Position numbers and translations under genes: made by a program. Source: Chara braunii (lineage: Eukaryota > Streptophyta > Charophyceae > Charales > Characeae). From it: a DNA stretch of 53,916 nucleotides. This document shows positions 32,238 through 43,543 of this stretch, in pieces. The stretch is taken from positions 933,181-987,096 of the forward strand of contig BFEA01000069.1 in the NCBI GenBank assembly GCA_003427395.1. The letters are read 5' to 3'. The notes under the pieces were generated by a model that was not told the DNA's origin, ran no database searches, and saw only the letters and a program-made list of their open reading frames with translations. Numbering within the stretch: the stretch's first letter is position 1; each line of letters opens with the position of its first letter.

Positions 32238-35200
32238 GTTAGTAAGATGAGGAACCCTACAAACCCGCTAAGTTCCCAAAGAAGAAAAAAAAAAGAAATA
32301 AAAATAATCTTCAGAGAAGATTTGGGGAGGGTTCGCAGGACGTCAAACCTAAAAAACGGCTAAGTTCCCAAAAAAGAAAAAAAGAAAAAAATAAGTGTAA
32401 TCTTCAGCGAATAATTAGGGAGGTTTAACAGGTGAGATACTATGAAAAACGACTAAGTTGCCAAAGAAGAGAAAAAACAAAAATAATTGTAATCTAAAGT
32501 GAAGACTTTGGAAGCGTTAGCAGGACGAGGAACCCTAAAAACCATCTAAGTTTTCCAATAAAAAAAAAAAAAAAAATAAGTGTAATCTTCGACGAAGATT
32601 TGGGGAGGGTTAGCAGGATGTGGAACCCTAAAAAACGGTTAAGTCCCCAAAGAAGAAAAATAAGTATAATCTTCGGCGAAGACTCAGGGAGGTTTAGTTG
32701 GTGAGATACCCTGAAAAACGACCAAGTTCCCAAATAAAAAAAAAAAGAAAAATAAGTGTTATCTCCAGTAAAGACTTGGGGAGCGTTAGCGGGTGAGATA
32801 CCCTAAAAAACGACTAAGCCCCCAAAGAAGAGAAAGAAGAAAAATAAATGTTATCTTCGGGAAAGACTTGAGGTGGGTTGCAGGACGAGGAACCCTAAAA
32901 AACAGCTAAGTGGAACCCTAAAAAACGGCTAAGTTCCCAAAGAAGAAAAAAAAAATACATAAGTGTAATTTTCGGCGAAGACTAGGGGACTGTTAGCAGG
33001 ACGAGGAACCCTGAAAAGCGGCTTTGTTCCCATAAAAGAAAGAAAAAAAAAAAAAAGTGTAATCTTCTGCGAAAACTTTGGGCGAAAAATTAAGTGTAAT
33101 CTTCGGGGAAAACTTGGGGAGTGTTAGCAGGACGAGGAACACTAAAAAACGACTAAGTTCCCAATGGAAGAAAATTAAGAAAAATAAGTGTAATCTTCGG
33201 CGAAAACTTTGGGCGAAAAATTAAGTGTAATCATAGGCAAAAAATTAAGTGTGATCTTCAGGGAAAACTTTGGGCGGGTTAGTGAGGAACCCTAAAAAAC
33301 AGCTAAGTTCCCAAAGAAGAAAAAAAAAAAAAAAGTGTAATCTTCGGCGAAGACTTAAGGAGCGTTAACCGGTGAGATGCGCTAAAAAAAAAAATATATG
33401 TAATCTTCGGCGAAGATTTGGGGAGGGTTAGCAGATGGGGATGTAAAAGAATCGGCTAAGTTCCTCAACAAGAAAAAATAAGAAACATAAGTGTAATCTT
33501 CGGCAAAGAATTGGGGAGGGTTAGCAGAATGAGAACCTAAAAAACAAGCAAGTTTCTTAAGAAGAAAAATAAGTGCAATCTTCGGCGAAGACTTGGGGAG
33601 GGTTAGCATATCATGTATTCTAAAAAATGGCTAAGTTCCCAAGGAAGAAAAATAAGTGTAATCTTCGGCGTACACTTGGGAAGGGTTAGCAGGACGAGGA
33701 ACACTAAAAAACGGCTAAGTTCCCAAGGGAAGAAAAAAAAATAAAATAAGTGTAATCTTCGGCGAACACTTGTGGAGGGTTAGGAGGACAAGGAACCCTA
33801 CAAAACGGCTAAGTTCCCAAAGAAGAAAAATAAGAAAAAATAGTGTACTCTTCGGCGAAAAGTTGGGGAGGGTTAGCAGGTGCGATACCCTGAAAAATGA
33901 CTAAGTTCCCAAAGAAGAAAAAAAAGAAAAATAAATGTAATCTTCGGAGAAAACTTGAGAGTGTTAGCAAGATGAGGAACCCTTAAAACCTGCTAAGTTC
34001 TCAAAGAAGAAAAAAAACAGAAATAAGAATAATCTTCGGAGAAGATTTGGGGAGGGTTCGCAAGACGAGCAACCCTAAAAAATGGATAAGTTTCCAAAAA
34101 AGAAAAAAAAGAAAAATAAGTGTAATCTTCGACCAATAGTTGGAGAGGTTCAACAGGTGAGATACTCTGAAAAACAGCTAAGTCACCAAAAAAGAGAAAA
34201 AAGAAAAATAATTGTAATCTTCGGCGAAGATTTCGGGAGGGTTAGCACAACTGGGAACCCTAAAAGAAGAAAAATAAGAAAAATAAGTATAATCTTCGAT
34301 GATTACTTAGGGAGGTTAAGCAGGTGAGATACCCTGAAAAACGACCCAGTTCCCAAAGAAGAAAAAGAAGAAAAATATGTGTTATCTCCAGTGAAGACTT
34401 GGGGAGCGTTAGCGGGTGAGATACCCTAAAAAACGACTAAGTTTCCAAAGAAGAGAAAAAAAAAAAAAAAGTGTAATCTTCAGGGAAGACTTGGGGAGGG
34501 TTAGCATGACGAGGAACCCTAAAAAACGACTAAGTTCCCAAAGAAGAAAAAAAAAAAAAATAAGTTTAATTTTCAGCGAAGACTTGGAGAGTGTTAGCAG
34601 GACGAGGAACCATAGAAGAAAAATAAGAAAAATATGTGTAATCTTCGGCGAAGACTTAGGGACCCTTAGCAGGTGAGGTTCCCTAAGAAACAACTAAGTT
34701 CCCAAAGAAGAAAAAAAAGAAAAATAAGTGTAATCTTCGGGGAAGGTTTGGGGCGGGTTAGCGAGAAACCCTAAAAAACGGCTAAGTTCCCAAAGAAGAA
34801 AAAAAAGAAAAATATATGTAATCGTCGGCGAAGATTTGGGGAGGGTTAGCCGGTGGGGTATCCTAAAAAACGGCTAGCTTCCTCAACAAGGAAAAGAAGA
34901 AAAATAAGTTTAATCTTCGGCAAAGACTTAGGGAGGGTTAGCATGATGAGAACCTTAAAAACGACCAAATTTCTTAAGAAGAGAAATAAGTGCAATCTTC
35001 GGCAAAGACTTGAGGAGGGTTAGTACATGATGTATCCTAAAAAATGGCCAAGTTCTCAAAGAATAAAAATAAGAAAAATCAGTGTAATCTTCGGCGAAGA
35101 CTTAGGAAGGGTTAGCAGGATGAAAAACACTAAAAAACGACTAAGTTCCGAAAGAAAAAAAAAAAGAAAAATAAGTTTAATCTTCGGCGAACACTTGGGG

Positions 35201-38200
35201 AGGGTTAGCAGAACGAGGATTCCTAAGAGACGACTAAGTTCCCGAAGAAGAAAAATAAAAAAAATAAGTTTACTCTTCGGCGAAGACTTGGGGAGCTTTA
35301 GCAAGTAACGTACCGTAAACAACCGCTAAGTTCCTAAAGAACAAAAATAAGTGTAATCTTCGACGAAAGCTTGGGGATGGTTAACAGGACGAGGACCCTA
35401 AAAAACGGCCAAGTTCCCAAAGAATAAAAAAAAGAAAAATGAGTGTAATCTCGACGAAGACTTGGGCAGGGTTAACAGGATGGGAAACCCTAAAAAACCA
35501 CGAAGTTTCCAAAGAAGAAAAATAAGAAAAACAAGTGTAATCTTCGACTAAGACTCGGCGAGGGTTAGCAGGACGAGGAACCCGGAAAAATGGCTAAGTT
35601 CCCTAAGAACAAAAAAAAGTAAAATAAATGTAATTTTCGGCGAAGACTTGGGGAGGGTTAGCAGATGAGATACCCTGAAAAACGACAAAGTTCCCAAAAA
35701 AGGAAAAAAAGAAAAATAAGTATAATCTTCAGCGAAGACTTCGGGATCGTTAGCCGGTGAGGTACCAAAAAAAACGGTTAAGTTTCCGAAGAAGAAAACA
35801 AAGAGCAATGAGTGTAATATTCGGCGAAGACTTGGGGAGGGTTAGCAAGACGAGGAACCCTAAAAAAGGGCTAAGTTCCCAAAGAATAAAAAAAAAAAAA
35901 AAAATTGTAGTCTTCGGCAAAGACTTCGGGAGCGTTAGCAAGACGAGGAACCCTAAAAAACGGTCAAGTTCCCAAAGAAGAGAAAAGAGAGAAATAAGTG
36001 TAATCTTCGACAAAGATTTGGGGAGGGTTAGCAGGACGAGGAACCTTAAAAAACGACTAAGTTCTCAAAAACGAAAAAGAAGAAAAATACGTGTACTCTT
36101 CCACGAAGACTTTAGGAGCGTTAGCAGATAACGTACCCTAGAAAGCGGCTAAGTTCCGAAAGAAGAAAAATAAGTGTTATCCGCAACGAACACTTGGGGA
36201 GGGTTAACCGGGCAATGACCTTAGAAAACGGCTAAGTTCCCAATGAAGTAAAATAAGTGTAATCCTCGGCGAAGACTTCCGGACCGTTAGTGGGTGAGGT
36301 ACCCTAAAAAACGGTTAAGTTCCCGAAGGAGAAAAAAAACAACAATGAGTTTAATATTCGGCGAAGACTTGGGGAGGGTTAGAAAGACGAGAAACCCTAA
36401 AAAAGGGCTAAGTTCCCAAATAAGTGTAACCTTCGGCAAAGACTTCGGGAGCGTTAACCTGACGAGGAACCCTAAAAAACGATTAAGTTCCCAAAGAAGA
36501 AAAATAAGAGAAATAAGTGTAATCTCCAGCGAAGATTTGGGGAGGCTTAGCAGGACGAGGAACCCTAAAAAACGGCTAAGTTCTCAGAGAAGGAAAAAAA
36601 AGAAATAAGTGCAATCTTCGGCGACGAGTAGGGGAGGTTTAACAGGTGAGATACTCCGAAAAACAGCTAAGTTGCCAAAGAAAAAAAAAAAAATAATAAG
36701 TGTAATCTTCGGCGAAGACTTGGAAAGCGTTAGCAGAACGACGAACCCTAAAAAACAGCTAAATTCCCAAAGAAGAAAAAAAAGAAAAATAAGTGTAATT
36801 TTCGACGAAGATTTAGGGAGGGTTAGCAAGACGTGGAGTTTTAGCTAAAGTCCCCAAAGAAGAAAAATAAGTGTAATTTTCTGCGAAGACCGGGGGAGTT
36901 TTAGCAGGTGAGATACCCTGAAAAAATGCCCAGTTCCCAAAAGAGAAAAGAAAAAAAAAAGTATTATCTCCGATGAAGACTTGGGGAGCGTTAGCGGGTG
37001 AGGTATCCTAAAAAACAACTAAGTTCACAAAAAAGAGAAATAAGAAAAATAAGTGTAAGCTTCGGCGAAGACTTGGGGAGGGTTAGCAGGACGACGAACA
37101 GTAAAAAACGAGTAAGTTCCCAAAGACGAAAAATAAAAACAAAGAGTGTAATTTTCGACGAAAACTTGGGGAGTGTTAGCAGGACGAGGAACCCTTAAAA
37201 GCGGCTAAGTTCCTAAAGAAGAAAAAAAAGAAAAATATGTGTAATCTTCGGCGAATACTTTGGGAGCGTTAGCAGATGAGGTACCATGAAAAACAACTAA
37301 GTTCCCAAAGAAGAAAAAAAAGAAAAATAAGTGTACTTTTCATCGAAGACTTGGGGAGGGTTAGGACGAGGATCCTAGAAAACGGCTAAGTTCCCAAAGA
37401 AAAAAAGAAAGAAAAATAAGTGTAATCTTCGGCGAAGACTGGGGGAGGGTTAGCAGGATGAGGAACCCTTAAAAACAACGAAGTTCCCAAAGAAGAAAAA
37501 TAAGAAAAATAAGTATATTCTTCGACAAAGACTTGGCGAGGGTTAGCACGACGTGGAACCGTGAAAAACGATCAAGTTCCCAAAGAACAAAAAAAGGTAA
37601 AATAAGTGTAATCTTCAGCGAAGACTTGGGGAGGGTTAAGAGGTGAGATACCCTGAAAAATGATAAAGTTACCAAAGAAAAAAAAAATAAAAATAAGTGT
37701 AATCTTCGACAAAAAATTCATGACCGTTAGCGGGTGAGGTACCAAAAAAAACAGTTAATTTTCCGAATAAGAAAAAAAAAGCAATGAGTGTAATATTCGG
37801 CGAAGACTTGGGGAGGGTTAGCAGGACGAGGAACCCTAAAAAAGGGCTAAGTTACCAAAGAAGAAAAAGAAAAAAAATAAGTGTACTCTTCTGCGAAGAT
37901 TTGGGGAGCGTTAGCAGGTAACGTACCCTAAAAAACGGCTAAGTTCCGAAAGAAGAAAAATAAGTGTAATCTTCAGCGAAGACTTGGGGAGGGTTAACCG
38001 GCGAGAACCTTAGAAAACGGCTAAGTTCCCAATGAAGTAAAATAAGTGTAATCTTCGGCGAACACTTCAGGACCGTTAGTGGGTGAGGTACCCTAAAAAA
38101 CGGAGAAGTTCCCGAAGAAGAAAAAGAAAAACAATGAATGTAATATTTGGCGAAGACTTGGGGAGGGTTAGCAAGACGAGGAACCCTAAAAAACGCCTAA

Positions 38201-41200
38201 GTTCCCAAATAAGCGTAATCTTCGGCAAAGACTTCGGGAGCGTTAGCTAGACGAGGAACCCTAAAAAACGATTAAGTTCCCAAAGAAGAAAAATAAGAGA
38301 AATAAGTGTAATCTTCAGCGAAGATTTGGGGAGGCTTAGCAGGACGAGGAACCCAAAAAAATGACTAAATTCGCAAAGAAGAAAAAAAAAAAAAAAAAGT
38401 GCAATCTTTGGCGACGAGTTGGGGAGGTTCAACAGGTGATATACTTTGAAAACGGCTAAGTTGCCAAAGAAGAAAAAAAATAAAATAAGTGTAATCTTCG
38501 GCGAAGACTTGGAAAGCGTTAGCAGGACGAGGAACCCTAAAAAACAGCTAAGTTCCCAAAGAAGCAAAAAAAGAAAAGTAAGTGTAATTTTCGACGAAGA
38601 TTTGGGGAGGGTTAGCAGGACGTGGAACCCTAAGAAACAATTAAGTTCCCAAAAAAGAAAAATAAGTGTAATTTTCGGCGAAGACTTAGGGAGGTTTAAC
38701 AGGTGAGATACCTGAAAAAACACCTAGATCCCAAAGAAGAAGAAAAAAAAAGAAAGTATTATCTCCGATAAAGACTTGGGGAGCGTTAGCGGGTGAGGTA
38801 CCCTTAAAAACGACTACGCTTCCAAAGAAGAGAAATAAGATAAATAAGTGTAAGTTTTGGCGAAGACTTGGGGAGGGTTAGCAGGACGAGGAATAGAAAA
38901 AAACGAGTAAGTTCCCAAAGAAGAAAAATAAAAACAATAAGTGTAATTTTTGACGAAAACTTGGGGAGAGTTAGCAGGACGAGGAACCCTGAAAAGTGGC
39001 AAAGTTCCTGAAGAAAAAAAAAAGAAGAATATGTATAATCTTCGGCGAAGACTTGGGGAGCGTTAGCAGGTGAGGTACCATGAAAAACAACCAAGTTCCC
39101 AAATAAGAAAAAGAAGGAAAATAAGTGTACTTTTCAGCGAAGACTTGGGGAGGGTTAACATTACGAGGACCTTAGAAAACGGCTAAGTTCCAAAGAAAAA
39201 AAAAATAAAAAAAATAAGTGTAATCTTCGGCGAATACTTGGGGAGGGTAAGCAGGATGAGGAACCCTAAAAACAACAAAGTTCCCAAAGAAGAAAAATAA
39301 GAAAAATAGGTGTAATCTTCGACGAAGACTTGACGAGGGTTAGCACGACGTGGAACTCTGAAAAACGATTAAGTTCCCAAAGAAGAAAAAAAAGTAAAAT
39401 AAGTGTAATCTTCATCGAAGACTTGGGGACGGTTAAGAGGTGAGATACCCTGAAAAACGACAAAGTTCCCTAAGAAGTAAAAAAACAAAAATAAGTGTAA
39501 TCTTCGACGAAAACTTCATGACCGTTAGCAGGTGAGGTACCCTAAGAAACGGTTAAGTTTCTGAAGAAAAAAAAGAAGGACAATGGGTGTAATATTTGGC
39601 AAAGACTTGGGGAGGGTTAGTAGAACGAGGAACCCTAAAAAACGGTCAAGTTCCAAAGAAGAAAAAGAAGAAAAATAAGTGTGATCTTCGACAAAGACTT
39701 CGGGAGCGTTAGCCGGACAAGGAACCGTAAAAAAGGGTAAAGTTCCCAAAGAAGACAAAGAAGAGAAATAAGTGTTATCTTCGACGAAGATTTGGGGAGG
39801 GTTAGCAGGATGAGGAACCCTAAAAAACAACTAAGTTTCCAAAGAAGAAAAAAAGGACAAGTAAGTGTAATCTTCGACGAAGAATTGGGGAGGATTAGCA
39901 GATGAGATACCCTGAAAATCGGCTAAGTTCCCAAAGAAGAAAAAAAAAAAACATAAGTGTAATCTTCGGCGAAAACTTGGGGAGCGTGAGCAAGACAAGA
40001 AACCCTAAAAACCGGCTAAGTTCCCAAAGAAAATAAAAAAAAGTAATAAGTGTAATCTTCGGTGAAGATTTGGGAAGGGTTAGTAGGACGAGGAACCCTA
40101 AAAAACGGCTAAGTTCCAAAAAAAAAAAAAAAAAAAAAAAAAAGTGTAATCTTCGACGAAGAGTAGGGAAGGTTAAACAAGTGAGATACTATAAAAAATG
40201 GCTAGGTTGCAAAAAAAAAAAAAAGTGTAATCTTCGGCGAAGACTTCGGAAGAGTTAGTAGGACGAGGAACCCTAAAAAACAGCTAAATTCACAAAGAAG
40301 AAAAAAACAAAAAATAAGTGTAATCTTCAACGAAGATTTGGGGAATGTTGTCTGCACGTGGAACCCTAAAAAACGGTTAAGTTCCCAAAGATAAAAAATA
40401 AGTGTAATCTTCAGCGAAGACTTAAGGAGGTTTGGCATGTGAGATACTCTGAAAAACGGCCAAGTTCCCAAATAAGAAAAAAAANAAAAANAAGTGTTAT
40501 CTCCGGTGACGACTTGGGAAGCATTAGCGCGTGAGGTACCCTAAAAAACGACTAAGTTCCCAAAGAAGAAAAAAAAAAAAAAAAGTGTAATTTTCGGCGA
40601 AGAGTCGGGGAGTGTTAGCAGGACGAGGAACCCTGAAAAGAGGCGAAGTTCCTAAAGAAAAAAAAAAAAAAATATATGTGCAATCTTCGACGAAGACTAG
40701 GGGAGCATTAGCAGGTGAGGTACCCTAAAATACAACTAAGTTCCCAAAGAAGAAAAAAACGAAAAATAAGTGTAATCTTCCAGTAAAACTAGGGGCGGGT
40801 TAGCGAGGAACCTTAAAAAACGGCCAGGTTCCCAAAGAAGATAAAGAAAAAAAAAAAGTGTAATCTTCGGCGAAGAATTGAGGACCGTTAACCGGTGAGG
40901 TGCGCTAAAAAATGGTTAAGTTCCCAAAGAAGAAAAAAAAGTAAAATATGTGTAATTTTCGGCGAAGATTTGGGGAGGGTTAGCAGATGGGATGTCCTAA
41001 AAAACGGCTAAGTTCCTTAAGAAGAAAAATAAAAAAAATATGTGTAATTTTCGGCGAAGACTTGGGGAGGGTTAGCAGGATGAGAACCTAAAAAACGACT
41101 AAGTTTCTTAAGAAGAAAAATAAGTGCAATCTTCGTCGAAGACTTGGGGAGGGTTAACATGTGATGTATCGTAAAAAAAGGTTAAGTTCCCAATAAAAAA

Positions 41201-42105
41201 AAATAAGAAAAATAAGTGTAATCTTCGGCGAAGACTAGGGAAGGGTTAGCAGGACGAGGAACACTAAAAAACGGCTAAGTTCCCAAAGAAGAAAAAAATA
41301 AATAAATAAGTGTAATCTTCGGCGAACACTTGGGGAGGGTTAGCGGGACGAGGAACCCTAAAAAACGACTTAGTTCCCAAAGACGAAGAAAAAGAAAAAT
41401 AAGTTTACTCTTCGGCGAAGACTTGGGGAGCGTTAGCAGATAACGTACCCCAAAAAAACGGCTAAGTTCCCAAAGAAGAAAAATAAGTGTAATCTTCGGC
41501 GAAGACCTGGAAAGGGTTAACAGGACGAGGACCCTAAAAAACAGCTTAGTTCCCAAAGAAGAAGAAAAAAAAAAAAAGTGTAATCTTCGGCGAAGACTTG
41601 GGGAGGGTTAGCAGGATGAGGAACCCTAAAAAACGGCGATGTTCCCAAAAAAAAAAAAAAAAAAAAAAAAAGTGTAATCTTCGACGAAGACTTGGTGAGG
41701 GTTAGTAGGACGAGGAACCCTGAAAAACGGCTAAGTTCCCAAAGAAGAAAAAAAAGTAAAATAAGTGTAATCTTCGGCAAAGACTTGGGGAGGGTTAGCA
41801 GGTGAGATACCCTGAAAAACGATAAAGTTCGCAAAGAAGAAAAAAAAGAAAAATAAGTGTAATCTTCGACGAAAACTTCAGGACCGTTAGCGGGTGAGGT
41901 ACCCTAAGAAACGGTTAAGTTCCTGAAGAAGAAAAAGAAGAACAATGTGTGTAATATTCGGCGAAGATTTGGAGAGAGTTAGTAGAACGAGGAACCCTAA
42001 AAAACGGCTAAGTTCCAAAGAAAAAAAAGAAAAAGAATAAGTGTAATCTTCGACAAAGACTTCGGGAGCGTTAGCCGGACGAGCAACCCTAAAATCGATT
42101 AAGAG
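32238..42105 (+). repeat. Satellite S1 array, plus orientation (main block)
   Basis: Nearly 10 kb and roughly 105-110 monomers of the 84-94 bp unit. Monomer length varies mainly through the A-rich tract. Monomer order itself repeats: the series starting at 36241 matches that at 38030 for several hundred bases, an offset of about 1789 bp. N bases lie at 40485 and 40491. The many 60-160 codon Leu/Pro/Ser/Lys frames here are monomer translations on both strands and not genes. Confidence 0.94.
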
Positions 42106-42854
42106 ACCAAAGAAAAAAAAAAAAAAAAAAACAGAAAACGAAAAAAACAAAACAAAAACATAAAGCAAAAAAAACAAAATGGAACCAGTTCCAATGCAGA
42201 ATAAGTGAAAATTCTGAAGATCCACTCAATTTACATTTATGTCATTGGGACGTTGGACCGAGTTTCCAGCAGGTGCAGCTCCCCACCTGTAGACGTGAGC
42301 ACCAAAAAACAGGAAAAAAGAGAAAAAAAAATAAAAATAAAAAGGAAGTAGTCATAATGCACTCAAAATGGAACCGGTTGCAATGCAGAACAAGTGAAGA
42401 ACCACTCAATGCAGTCCCGGAATAAGCTGCATGTCACAAGAAGTGAGACAGAGGGAGAGAAGCAAGGGAGAAGGAGGGAGGATAGATAGTTTCATTAATA
42501 ATCAATAAAAAAAACAATTGAAATGGCTCTAGGCTCCTGCCCTCTTGGCCTACAGGACCTTCTCCCGTCAGCTGGCCTCCTCAGTGTGCAGGTCAAAGAC
42601 AGTTTTAGACACTGGTGAAGTCTTTCTGCAGGTACCAGTTATGGGCCCCCAGCCTCCAGCTTCAATGCTGGCGATGGAGGTTGGCTCCTGCCTTCCTTCA
42701 GCCTGCTGGTGTGAACAGCAGCCAAGTCTCTCCCTTACGACACTGATGAAGTCTCTCTGCAGGTACCTGCTATGGGCCACCAACCTCCAGCAAGTCTTTC
42801 TGCAGGTACCAGTTATGGGGCCCCATCCTCCAGCTTCAATGCTGGCTATGGAGG
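42106..42854. other. Unassigned sequence with short duplications
   Basis: GGAACC(A/G)GTT...CAATGCAGAA...AAGTGA occurs at about 42181 and 42369. From 42620 to 42850 the CTGCAGGTACC...ATGGGC motif with CCTCCAGCTTCAATGCTGGC recurs three times. The open frame at 42545-42979 runs through sequencing adapter and is not a gene. Confidence 0.5.
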
Positions 42855-42892
42855 CTGTCTCTTATACACATCTAGATGTGTATAAGAGACAG
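42855..42892. other. Nextera mate-pair junction adapter (assembly artefact)
   Basis: CTGTCTCTTATACACATCT is followed directly by its exact reverse complement. This is the 38-bp double mosaic end left at the circularisation junction of Nextera mate-pair libraries. Its translation gives the well-known contaminant peptide SYTHLDVYKRQ. It is not genomic, and the sequences on its two sides may not be adjacent in the genome. Confidence 0.97.
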
Positions 42893-43436
42893 GTCCAGGA
42901 TAACAAACCCCAATCCAACTCACTGATATCTCTGAGTCACCAGGGTATAAGTGGAGTTCCCTTGGAGAGAAATTCCTAAAAAACTAAAGAAACAATATTC
43001 AGATCAGAGTTATTATACTAAAGAAGAAATTGAAGATAATCACTCAGTCACTCAACGCTTCTCAAGTTCAACAAGACTTACACAAGCGGCAAATGACAGG
43101 TTCGCATATGATGATTGTCACCACGAAAACGATTGCCAAGCATCAAGAAAGGTAATTGCACCTTAAAAAAGAAAGAATAACAGTTGTATTGAAGTAGCAT
43201 GTTTGACCGGAATGAACAACAGGGACATCGTGATGCATACGGACAGTTGTTAGACGCTAATTGTTTGCTATTTTTTTATATTTGCAGTTTTCGGCAGCAA
43301 ATGCGACTCATAACACAATTCAAAATTGTTGTGGCCCTTAGTGTAGAAATCAACAGTTGTAGCAGCTCCACACGTTGCATTAATTCTCCGGCCCGGGATT
43401 TCATAGCTCTCACTCTTTTTTTTTTTTTTTTTTTTT
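42893..43436. other. Unassigned sequence after the adapter
   Basis: No gene is recognised. A T tract (about 43417-43436) leads into a CT microsatellite. Confidence 0.4.
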
Positions 43437-43461
43437 CTCTCTCTCTCTCTCTCTCTCTCTC
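43437..43461. repeat. (CT)n microsatellite
   Basis: About 12 CT units directly after a T tract of about 20. Confidence 0.9.
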
Positions 43462-43543
43462 CCCAACTTCATTTGATTTTTTGTGCAAGTTCTGTGTCGA
43501 TTGCATAAAATGCACAACCCTTGTATTCCATCTCCACCCGAAG

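Noticed and set aside
32494-42225. Dozens of 60-160 codon frames reading LLTLPKSSPKITLIFL or KKRLSSQRRKIRKISVIF
   Set aside because: They are translations of the S1 monomer on both strands, recur with its period and have no independent support.
42545-42979. 144-codon frame
   Set aside because: It crosses the Nextera adapter and contains the adapter peptide.
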